Source: an uncultured Eubacterium sp. (GTDB lineage Bacteria > Bacillota > Clostridia > Lachnospirales > Lachnospiraceae). Taken from it: a DNA stretch of 6,590 nt. The notes beneath the pieces were generated by a model. That model was not told where the DNA came from. It saw only the letters and a program-made list of their open reading frames with translations, and did not search any database. Positions 1-6,384 of the stretch are shown here, in pieces. Each line of letters starts with the position of its first letter. Position 1 is the first letter of the stretch. Position numbers and translations under genes: made by a program. The stretch covers positions 1 through 6,590 of the forward strand of contig CAJOQF010000144.1 in NCBI GenBank assembly GCA_905236295.1, read 5' to 3'.

Positions 1-12
1 AACTTGCATATT

Positions 13-69
13 TTTGTCACAAATTTCTTGTGCAGCATTGACAAATTTTGCGACATAATGTAATATTAT
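13..69. promoter_or_regulatory. Cluster of short inverted repeats over the promoter (possible operator)
   Basis: Several short dyads sit on and just upstream of the promoter. They are TTTGT-C-ACAAA (13-23), CACAA-N5-TTGTG (18-32), CAAA-T-TTTG (42-50, overlapping the -35) and ATAAT-N5-ATTAT (55-69, overlapping the -10). Such spacing could suit dimers of a small HTH regulator like the XRE protein encoded immediately downstream. The region is AT-rich, so some dyads are expected by chance, and no conserved operator is known to me for this family. Confidence 0.3.
38..66 (+). promoter_or_regulatory. Candidate sigma-A promoter of the operon
   Basis: A perfect -35 hexamer TTGACA (38-43) is followed after 17 bp by TAATAT (61-66), which matches the -10 consensus at four of six positions. 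It is the only well-spaced candidate I found upstream of the first gene. The predicted start near 73 would give a leader of roughly 105 nt before the ATG at 179. Every downstream gene to 6344 is closely spaced on the same strand, so this is the likely operon promoter. The assignment is by eye only. Confidence 0.5.
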
Positions 70-178
70 TTGCGCTATTAGATAAGAGAAATGTATTCTG
101 TGAGTTGCATGCTCTGCGAAATGCAGGGAGGAACCTGTAGAGAGGGAAGAGAGCGTATTGTTGGAAGAGCAGAAAATC

Positions 179-481
179 ATGTACAAGGTAGACAAGGATG
201 GGATTGTTGAGAAATTTGTTTACCAGTTACCGATTTTACGTGCGGTATTGGATATGTCTCAGGATGATGTAGGCGAGATAGTGGGTCTTTCCAGGCAGAC
301 CTATTCATCCATAGAGACAGGGAAAAGAAAGATGACATGGAGCAATTTTATGGCGCTTCTATTTTTCTTTTATTTTAACCCATCTACAAAAGAGACTGTT
401 GAGAATGCCGGAGTGTTTCCGGATGAACTGAAGGAAGCAATGAGAACGGATTTGAGAAAAAGCGTTAAGGAGGATGTGTAG
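179..481 (+). CDS. Small XRE/Cro-type HTH transcriptional regulator
   Basis: This is a probable DNA-binding regulator of 100 residues from the ATG at 179. The HTH_3-like domain spans about residues 19-65. It has the typical scaffold helix and turn (MSQDDVGEIVGLSRQTYSSIE), a recognition helix around residues 38-48 and the hallmark S-x-E-x-G-K-R ending. The rest is a short hydrophobic helix (MALLFFFYF) and a charged tail, with no ligand or enzyme domain. Possible starts are TTG at 158, TTG at 161 and ATG at 179. No other start lies in this frame after the TGA at 101-103. I chose the ATG because GGAAGAG (163-169) sits 9 nt before it; starting at TTG 158 would add seven residues. The gene leads the operon and its TAG is directly followed by the next ATG, suggesting translational coupling and local control. 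The target is unknown. Confidence 0.88.
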   Translation: MYKVDKDGIVEKFVYQLPILRAVLDMSQDDVGEIVGLSRQTYSSIETGKRKMTWSNFMALLFFFYFNPSTKETVENAGVFPDELKEAMRTDLRKSVKEDV

Positions 482-1447
482 ATGTCACAAGGAAAGCTGT
501 TTATTTCGATGTATCACTATACACGCGATCTGCAGCATAGCAGATATCCTGAAATAAAAGGTATGGATATTCGGCTTCTTAGGCAGCAGTTTGATTTCTT
601 TAAGAAGAATTTTAATGTTGTCCGCATGGAACAGGTGATAGATGCGGTGAAGGGTGGAAAGGCATTACCGGAAAATGCCCTTCTGCTTACATTCGATGAC
701 GGATATATTGATAATTTCACATATGCGTTTCCATTGCTTGAAGAGTTTGGGTTCCAAGGGTCTTTCTTTATTCCCGGGAAGACTTTTACCACGCATCAGC
801 TGCTTGATGTAAACAAGATTCATTATATTCTTGCCAGTACGGATATCAAAAAACTCGTGGTGGATGTTAAGGAAAAGATGGACTATTACAGGGGAAATGA
901 ATTTGATTATCCCTCAACAGAGGAATTGTGGAGCCAGTATGCAACGGATGAGAGGTTTGATGGAAAGGATACAGTTTTTGTGAAAAGAATCCTCCAGACT
1001 GTTTTGCCGGAGAAACTTCGGAACCAGATATCAAGTGATCTTTTTGAAAAGTATGTGGGTGTGAAAGAAGAACAGCTTGCATATGAGCTTTACATGACAC
1101 CTGAACAGCTTAGGACATTGAAGAAGCACGATATGTTTATTGGGATTCACGGGTATGATCATTATTGGCTGGGAAACCTTTCTCCGGAGCAGATGCGAGA
1201 AGATGTTTCAAAGGCGTTAGAAACTATGGACGAATTTATTGACCGCAAAGAATGGGTGATGAATTATCCCTATGGAAATTTCAATGATGATGTGCTTTCA
1301 TTCATTGCAGAGAAGGGAGCCTGCATAGGGCTTACTACAGAGGTAAGAGTTGCGGATATAAATAGTGATCCCGCACTTCAGCTTCCAAGACTGGATTGCA
1401 ACGATTTTCCGCCGAAAAGCGAAAATTATAAGACATGGGGGATTTAA
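482..1447 (+). CDS. Polysaccharide deacetylase family protein (NodB homology domain)
   Basis: This is a 321-residue carbohydrate esterase family 4-type enzyme, expected to be a metal-dependent deacetylase acting on N-acetyl or O-acetyl groups of a sugar. Motif 1 is TFDDGY (70-75), with the catalytic and metal Asp pair D72/D73. Motif 2 is HGYDH (223-227), giving metal ligands H223 and H227. Motif 3 is the PYG element near 263-265, and an LPRLD element (301-305) resembles a later motif. About 150 residues separate motifs 1 and 2, much longer than in a minimal NodB domain, so a helical insertion may shape the substrate site. No signal peptide or membrane segment is visible, so a cytoplasmic substrate such as a nucleotide sugar or lipid-linked precursor is plausible (inference). 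AAGGAGG (467-473) is 8 nt before the ATG. The specific substrate cannot be told from sequence. Confidence 0.87.
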   Translation: MSQGKLFISMYHYTRDLQHSRYPEIKGMDIRLLRQQFDFFKKNFNVVRMEQVIDAVKGGKALPENALLLTFDDGYIDNFTYAFPLLEEFGFQGSFFIPGKTFTTHQLLDVNKIHYILASTDIKKLVVDVKEKMDYYRGNEFDYPSTEELWSQYATDERFDGKDTVFVKRILQTVLPEKLRNQISSDLFEKYVGVKEEQLAYELYMTPEQLRTLKKHDMFIGIHGYDHYWLGNLSPEQMREDVSKALETMDEFIDRKEWVMNYPYGNFNDDVLSFIAEKGACIGLTTEVRVADINSDPALQLPRLDCNDFPPKSENYKTWGI

Positions 1448-1451
1448 AATT

Positions 1452-2564
1452 ATGGTAGACATAAAGAAATATGATGAAATTATAATATGGGGAGCTGCAT
1501 TTCCACCGTCTGAAGTGGGAAGTGTTTCCACCTCCCATGGTCATGCTATGGAGAAATTGCATGTACTTCTTGAGAAAGAAAATGCGTGGAAAAAGATTGT
1601 ATGTATAGTTGATAGTAATAAAAAAATACAGGGTAAAAAACGGATTGGAGTTGAGGTATGTATACCGAGTGCGATTCTTGATCACAAAGAAGCACTCGTG
1701 ATTATCAATTCGATTTCTATTTCTTCAATCAAGAGAGCTCTCTACGAAATGGGAGCCAAGAATGATTGTGCAGTAATACCTTATTATTTTTATCATGGAA
1801 CTTTAGACCATCCATACAGTAACGAGGTAGCGAAAAATGATATTGATAAGTATGGCGATGAAATTAAACAACTGTATGAATTGGATGATGATCAGACCAG
1901 AAGATACCTAGACATAATATTTTCCTTGAGGTCAAAAGGAACGGATGAACTGTATGATATCTCTTTTTATGATCGTACTGGAGAAAATCAGGCGTATTTT
2001 TGTGATGATGCGATATCACCTAATGGTGATGTGACATATGTAGATGTAGGAGCATTTGATGGAGATAGTTTAGAACCAGTGGAAAAGCGGTATGGGAAAA
2101 GACTAAAAAGCTATATTGGTTTTGAACCTGATGAAAATTCTTTAGCAAAGTTAGAAATGTACATAAAAGAACATGGATTGAAAGAAAAGACGAAGCTTTT
2201 TCCATATGCTCTGGGAGATTCAAATAGCAAGATACGGTTTTCCGTTAGTGGCTCAACAAGTCAGGAATCTGAAAATGGTGAAGTTGTCTTGGAACAAATG
2301 AAGTTCGATGACTTAAGTGATTTACATATTGAAGGTGATACATTGGTAAAGATGGACATAGAGGGTGCAGAGATAGGTGCACTTAAAGGTATGGCTGGGT
2401 TTATTAAAATGCATACGCCATATTTGGCCATTTGTATCTACCATAAGGAACATGACTTATATGAAATCGCACACTATATTAAGCAATTAAATCAGGGGTA
2501 TCATTTATACATTCGGGGGTGGCACCTCGAATGCTGGGCAGTTCCAGAGCGACATTATAAATAG
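1452..2564 (+). CDS. FkbM-family SAM-dependent methyltransferase with N-terminal nucleotide-binding-like domain
   Basis: This is a 370-residue putative O-methyltransferase. The C-terminal FkbM domain spans about residues 190-365. It has SAM motif I VDVGAFDGDS (197-206), an acidic motif II region IGFEPDE (222-228) and the family-typical LVKMDIEGAE (298-307). The first ~115 residues form a separate alpha/beta domain with strand patterns IIIWGA (10-15) and IVCIVDSN (49-56), like a Rossmann-type fold. Its loop after WGA is longer than a classic GxGxxG. The frame stays open upstream to 1365, but that start would overlap the deacetylase by 83 nt. The ATG at 1452 lies 4 nt after the deacetylase stop, with a weak GGGGG (1437-1441) 10 nt upstream. 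FkbM relatives methylate hydroxyls in polyketides and glycans. Here the acceptor may be a sugar or an ACP-bound hydroxyacid (inference). Confidence 0.87.
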   Translation: MVDIKKYDEIIIWGAAFPPSEVGSVSTSHGHAMEKLHVLLEKENAWKKIVCIVDSNKKIQGKKRIGVEVCIPSAILDHKEALVIINSISISSIKRALYEMGAKNDCAVIPYYFYHGTLDHPYSNEVAKNDIDKYGDEIKQLYELDDDQTRRYLDIIFSLRSKGTDELYDISFYDRTGENQAYFCDDAISPNGDVTYVDVGAFDGDSLEPVEKRYGKRLKSYIGFEPDENSLAKLEMYIKEHGLKEKTKLFPYALGDSNSKIRFSVSGSTSQESENGEVVLEQMKFDDLSDLHIEGDTLVKMDIEGAEIGALKGMAGFIKMHTPYLAICIYHKEHDLYEIAHYIKQLNQGYHLYIRGWHLECWAVPERHYK

Positions 2565-2576
2565 GAGGTTGGTTGC

Positions 2577-2813
2577 ATGAATAAAGAAAATGTTATGGAA
2601 AAGTTACAAGAAATAATTCGGGATGTATTTGGAGATAGCAGTATTGTAATAAATGAATCTACAAAGGCAGATGATATTGACGGGTGGGACAGTCTTACAC
2701 ATATCACAATTATGGAGGCTGTTCAGGATGAGTTTGGGGTAAAGTTCTCCATCGACGAAATGATTGAGATGCATAATGTAGGCGAGATTGCCTCCGCCGT
2801 TATGGGGGGGTAA
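2577..2813 (+). CDS. Dedicated acyl carrier protein
   Basis: This is an acidic 78-residue carrier protein. The segment ADDIDGWDSLTHITIMEAVQ (31-50) carries the classic (D/W)DSL phosphopantetheine attachment site at Ser39. It is followed by the usual EFGVKFSIDEM helix-loop and a C-terminal helix ending in MGG. Length and helix pattern are normal for a complete ACP. AGGAGG (2563-2568), which overlaps the previous stop codon, lies 8 nt before the ATG and gives one of the best ribosome binding sites in the window. Because it sits with FkbH, methyltransferases and an acyltransferase rather than fatty acid genes, it is probably a specialised carrier of a small acyl group for glycan decoration (inference). 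The last codons are ATG GGG GGG TAA. This run of seven G forms a possible -1 slip site leading into the methyltransferase frame; see that feature. Confidence 0.9.
   Translation: MNKENVMEKLQEIIRDVFGDSSIVINESTKADDIDGWDSLTHITIMEAVQDEFGVKFSIDEMIEMHNVGEIASAVMGG
2804..2810 (+). other. In-frame G_GGG_GGG heptamer: candidate -1 frameshift, slippage or phase-variable site
   Basis: Seven consecutive G fill the end of the ACP gene, directly before its TAA (2811-2813). Relative to the ACP frame they read G GGG GGG, which fits the X_XXY_YYZ layout of -1 ribosomal slip sites. A -1 shift, or one extra G, skips the TAA and enters the open methyltransferase frame. Only weak local pairing is visible: AGGC/GCCT upstream (2780-2793), and CGGA/TCCG (2818-2837) or CCTC/GAGG (2826-2840) downstream. 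These are not strong stimulators. A sequencing or assembly error in the run is an equally simple explanation. Confidence 0.5.
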
Positions 2814-3523
2814 GTAGCGGAGAAACCTCAGGATCCGAGGAAACCGATGTATGGAATACTTCTTATGGGAGAGGTGGAAACATTCTGTTTTATCCTCATG
2901 AAGAGATTATACGATTTATTAATAAGTATGTGAGAAAAAGGCACAGTATTGATCAATTTGAGGATAAATTACAGCTTCTTATTTCGGAACCTGATACATT
3001 TGCAAGTTTGGATTTGGGATGTGGCATTGGGCGACATGTAAAATATTTAGATGAGTGCGGATTAAATCCATATGGAATTGATCTTTCTGATAAGGCAATA
3101 GGGTTAGGAAAGCAATGGATGAAGCGTATAGATCGAGATGATTTGGCAGATAGATTATCGATTGCAAGTGTGACTGAAATACCTTTTAATGAGGATAGCT
3201 TTGGTATATGCGTATCTCATGGAGTTTTGGATTCTATGCCGAGAGAGATTGCAATACAAGGGATGAGAGAAGTTCGTAGAGTTCTTAAGGCAGATGCCTT
3301 GATGTATTTAGACCTTATTATGGATACCGAATTGCGTGAGGGCGATGAGATAGTTGATTATGGATATGAGGAAGGCACAACGCAGTCCTATTTTACAGTT
3401 ACATCAATTAAAGAGTTCCTATCTGACTTTGAAATTGTTGATTTTAACATTATTTACAACACAGATGAAAACGGAAATCCTAGAAATAAACGTGCTCATC
3501 TTGTGATAAAGAATATAAAATAA
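2810..3523 (+). CDS. Class I SAM-dependent methyltransferase, apparently the C-terminal part of an ACP fusion
   Basis: This is a Methyltransf_11-like enzyme. SAM motif I LDLGCGIGRHV, followed by YGIDLS and the hydrophobic VSHGVLDSMP region, marks a class I Rossmann methyltransferase. The first conventional start is GTG at 2930 (197 residues), but it has no ribosome binding site and sits just before motif I. The same frame is open back to 2777. Codons 2849-2929 encode VWNTSYGRGGN...FYPHEE...RFINKY, which looks like the usual N-terminal segment of this methyltransferase type. No ATG, GTG or TTG exists in frame between 2777 and 2930. The start given here therefore assumes a -1 shift at the G7 run, yielding 237 residues after the ACP (315 in total). 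The linker SSGETSGSEETD looks like an interdomain linker. It probably methylates an ACP-bound or sugar-bound hydroxyl (inference). It could be a frameshifted gene if the run is a real mutation. Confidence 0.75.
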   Translation, partial: VSSGETSGSEETDVWNTSYGRGGNILFYPHEEIIRFINKYVRKRHSIDQFEDKLQLLISEPDTFASLDLGCGIGRHVKYLDECGLNPYGIDLSDKAIGLGKQWMKRIDRDDLADRLSIASVTEIPFNEDSFGICVSHGVLDSMPREIAIQGMREVRRVLKADALMYLDLIMDTELREGDEIVDYGYEEGTTQSYFTVTSIKEFLSDFEIVDFNIIYNTDENGNPRNKRAHLVIKNIK

Positions 3524-3535
3524 GGAGTCTTTATA

Positions 3536-4537
3536 ATGGAGTACAGCATCAGATTTGCAGAAAAAAAAGATACAGATGCGATAATGAAGTTTATTGACAC
3601 ATATTGGCGTAAGAATCATATTTTGTCTCGTGATAAGCAACTTTTTGAGTGGCAATATGGTGATGAAGAAGATAAGCTAAATATCATTATAGGTGTAGAT
3701 AGTGATAATAATATTCAAGGGATGCTTGGATTTGTTAAGTATGGATTATCACAGAATCAGGATATAGCACTTGCATTGTGGAAGGCAAATCCTGCAACAG
3801 GATTTTTGGGTGTAAAGATATTGAAGTATCTTATGGAAAATTTATCATACAGAGGGATTGTTTGCCCTGGAATTAATTTTAAAACCACATCAAAAATATA
3901 TGAACTCGTCGGTATGAAAGTTAGTACAATGGTTCAATGGTATAGGTTGGCAGACAAGGATGAATACCTCATAGCAAAGGTCCTGGATAATAAAATACCA
4001 AAAATTAACAATTATGAAAAAAAATTTAAGTTGAAAGAGGTAGGTTCCATTGACGAGTTGCGAGAAATATTTAATTTTGATGCTGGTGAGTTACAATTAC
4101 AGATTCCTTTTAAAAGTGAGTGGTATATTGAAAAAAGATATTTCAAGCATCCCATCTATCGGTACAGGATATATGCTTTAGTGGGAAATGAGCAAAAAGC
4201 AACATCAATAATTGTGTTAAGGGTGCAGGATTGCAATGATTCACATGCTTTAAGATGGATTGATTACATAGGTGATCATGAGAATATCAGCTATATTACA
4301 AATGAATTAGATGAATTGATGGATGAGCTAGATTGTGAATACATTGATGTTTATGAGGCGGGAATAAAGGATGACATTCTTTCTGATGCCGGTTGGTTGA
4401 GGGTTGAGGAAAATGGAAATATTATTCCAGACTATTTTTCTCCGTTCGAGCATAGGAAAGTTGATATTCACTATTCTACGAGTAATGGTGAAGCTGTCCT
4501 TTTCAAAGGTGACGGCGACCAGGACAGACCGAATTAG
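3536..4537 (+). CDS. GNAT-like acyltransferase, putative
   Basis: This 333-residue protein has an N-terminal half that looks like a GNAT acyltransferase. It opens with YSIRFAEKKDTDAIMKFID, the usual first strand and helix with an R-x-A-x-x-x-D pattern. It continues with a strand around IIGVDSDNNIQGMLGFVKY (51-69) and a later helix with KIYELVGMKVS (120-130), like the GNAT 'F..GF' element. A clean acetyl-CoA loop (Q/RxxGxG/A) is not obvious. The C-terminal half (about 165-310) may be a second degenerate GNAT fold. The tail FKGDGDQDRPN is very polar. AAGGAG (3522-3527) overlaps the previous stop, 8 nt before the ATG. Next to an ACP and FkbH it may use an acyl-ACP donor to acylate a sugar (inference). 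No signal peptide or membrane segment is seen. Runs of eight A occur at 3561-3568 and 4017-4024. Confidence 0.65.
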   Translation: MEYSIRFAEKKDTDAIMKFIDTYWRKNHILSRDKQLFEWQYGDEEDKLNIIIGVDSDNNIQGMLGFVKYGLSQNQDIALALWKANPATGFLGVKILKYLMENLSYRGIVCPGINFKTTSKIYELVGMKVSTMVQWYRLADKDEYLIAKVLDNKIPKINNYEKKFKLKEVGSIDELREIFNFDAGELQLQIPFKSEWYIEKRYFKHPIYRYRIYALVGNEQKATSIIVLRVQDCNDSHALRWIDYIGDHENISYITNELDELMDELDCEYIDVYEAGIKDDILSDAGWLRVEENGNIIPDYFSPFEHRKVDIHYSTSNGEAVLFKGDGDQDRPN

Positions 4538-4556
4538 AAGGAAGGGAATATAGATA

Positions 4557-6344
4557 ATGGGTTATTTCTCCTATCCGTTAGATACAAAAGTATTGTTGCG
4601 TAAAAAACTGGCAATAAAGAAAGAACTTCTTCAGCAGGATATAAACTGGATTTCAAAAAGAGTCGCCGTTTTAGGCGGCTCTACGACTAATGAGATTGTT
4701 GATCAATTAGAGCTGGCATTGCTGCATCATGGTATACACGCAGAGTTTTATCAATCTGAGTATGGAAAATTCTGGGAAGATGGGATGTTTGGAGACTCTA
4801 CCATAGATAGTTTTTCACCGGATATTATTTATATCCACACGAATTGGAGAAATATTCAGGTGTTTCCATCTATGGGAGATAAGCCGGATGATGTGGATAG
4901 GCTCATTAACGATGAGTATAACCGATATATGCAGCTATGGCAGAGGCTAAAAGAAAAATATAAGTGTCCGATCATTCAAAATAATTTCGATCGCCCTGCA
5001 TACAGATTGATGGGAAATAGGGATATATGGGATTACAGAGGAAAAGGTAATTTCATATCACGAATGAATCAAAAATTCTACGAGTATGCTCAGGAACAGA
5101 CAGCATTTTTCATAAATGACATCGATTATATAGCGCAGAGCTATGGGCTTACAGAATGGTCAGATTCGTTATATTGGAATATGTACAAGTATATGTGTCC
5201 TGTGAATGCCATTCCATATATATCGCTTAGTGTCGCCAACATCATAAAATCGATTTTCGGAAAGAACAAGAAACTGCTTGCGTTGGATCTGGATAATACT
5301 ATTTGGGGTGGCGTTGTCGGTGACGATGGAGTTGATGGTATAAAAATAGGGAAAGAGATTCCACAGGGGCAATCATATTATGCGTTTCAGGAATACTGTA
5401 AACAGTTGCAGCAGATAGGGGTTGTTTTGGCTGTTGATTCTAAGAATGACGAAGATAATGCGATGGCTGGTCTTAAACATCCGGACGGAGTATTAAGACC
5501 GGAGGATTTTGTGGTAATCAAGGCTAATTGGCTTCAAAAGGATCAGAATTTAAGGGATATGTCAGATGAATTGTCATTAGGGCTGGACAGCTTTGTTTTT
5601 GTTGATGATAATCCGGCGGAACGTGAAATTGTCAAGAAACAGTTGCCGTATGTGGCAGTTCCAGATATTAGCAGTGCAGAAAATTATATAAAAGAAATTG
5701 ACAGAGAAGGATATTTTGAGGTTACGGAGCTATCTACGGAGGATTTACATAAGACAGATCAGTATAAAGCGAGATCATCCGCCAGAAATGCGCAGGCTGC
5801 CTTTGCAGACTATTCTGAATATCTTAAGAGTCTGGAAATGAAGGCTATTATTACAGGATTCGATGCAATTAGCATAGGAAGAATATCGCAGCTTACTAAC
5901 AAATCAAATCAGTTTAACCTGACGACAAAAAGGTGCACCGAAGAAGATATCAGAAATATGCAGGAGGACAAGAGTTATATTTGTCTTTGCGGCAGGCTGA
6001 TTGATAAATTCGGCGATAATGGTATTGTAACCGTTGTTGCCGGGGAAATAATAGATGATGCGCTACATATAAGATTGTGGCTCATGAGCTGCCGTGTTCT
6101 TAAGCGGGAGCTTGAAGATGTCATGATGAATGTTCTTGTAGAGCGTGCGGCAGAATATGGTATAAAAACGATAATTGGATACTATTATCCTACACCAAAG
6201 AACGGCATTGTAAAAGAGTTTTTTAGAGATATGGGTTTTATTTTATCATCAGGTGATGAAGATGGAAACACAAGATGGAAAATGGAAGTGGCTGAATATA
6301 AGCTCAGAGATACTCAGATTGGCTTAGATGTGACAGGCTTGTAG
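4557..6344 (+). CDS. FkbH-like HAD-IIIC family protein (putative glyceryl-ACP-forming enzyme)
   Basis: This is a three-part 595-residue protein typical of the FkbH family. The N-terminal part (about 35-225) is a SGNH-hydrolase-like domain beginning VAVLGGSTT, with Ser42 as candidate serine. The HAD core (about 238-375) has motif I DLDNTIWGG (D244 nucleophile, D246), motif II-like VDSKN (S295) and motif III FVDDNPAER (348-356). The C-terminal part (about 425-575) is GNAT-like, with QLTNKSNQFN and the family-conserved LMSCRVLKRELE (Cys512). Characterised relatives in polyketide pathways dephosphorylate 1,3-bisphosphoglycerate and place a glyceryl group on an ACP. All key residues look intact, and the ACP gene upstream is the obvious partner. 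AAGGAAGGG (4538-4546) lies 10 nt before the ATG. It is the last gene of the operon, ahead of a terminator. Family assignment is secure; the exact acyl group is inferred. Confidence 0.9.
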   Translation: MGYFSYPLDTKVLLRKKLAIKKELLQQDINWISKRVAVLGGSTTNEIVDQLELALLHHGIHAEFYQSEYGKFWEDGMFGDSTIDSFSPDIIYIHTNWRNIQVFPSMGDKPDDVDRLINDEYNRYMQLWQRLKEKYKCPIIQNNFDRPAYRLMGNRDIWDYRGKGNFISRMNQKFYEYAQEQTAFFINDIDYIAQSYGLTEWSDSLYWNMYKYMCPVNAIPYISLSVANIIKSIFGKNKKLLALDLDNTIWGGVVGDDGVDGIKIGKEIPQGQSYYAFQEYCKQLQQIGVVLAVDSKNDEDNAMAGLKHPDGVLRPEDFVVIKANWLQKDQNLRDMSDELSLGLDSFVFVDDNPAEREIVKKQLPYVAVPDISSAENYIKEIDREGYFEVTELSTEDLHKTDQYKARSSARNAQAAFADYSEYLKSLEMKAIITGFDAISIGRISQLTNKSNQFNLTTKRCTEEDIRNMQEDKSYICLCGRLIDKFGDNGIVTVVAGEIIDDALHIRLWLMSCRVLKRELEDVMMNVLVERAAEYGIKTIIGYYYPTPKNGIVKEFFRDMGFILSSGDEDGNTRWKMEVAEYKLRDTQIGLDVTGL

Positions 6345-6384
6345 ATTACAAGCATATAAAAAGGGAAATACTGACATAGCACGC

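Noticed and set aside
91..210. Possible 39-residue leader peptide from ATG 91
   Set aside because: There is only weak ribosome binding sequence, it overlaps the regulator gene, and its Cys/Arg/Gly-rich translation does not look like a known leader or attenuator.
1365..1451. Upstream extension of the FkbM gene to the start at 1365 (399 residues)
   Set aside because: It would overlap the deacetylase by 83 nt and adds residues that look like deacetylase sequence read out of frame. The ATG at 1452 follows the previous stop by 4 nt.
517..1685. Minus-strand open frames opposite the deacetylase and FkbM genes (also near 2020-2223, 2979-3167, 3419-3655 and 5169-5372)
   Set aside because: All lie opposite strongly supported genes, lack recognisable domains and have low-quality composition. 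They are shadows of the plus-strand genes.
2930..2932. GTG 2930 as the methyltransferase start
   Set aside because: No ribosome binding site is present, and conserved-looking N-terminal residues lie upstream in the same frame.
2847..2933. Small ORF of 28 codons (ATG 2847) in the ACP-methyltransferase gap
   Set aside because: It has no clear ribosome binding site and overlaps, in another frame, the segment that encodes the methyltransferase-like N-terminus. It is probably chance.
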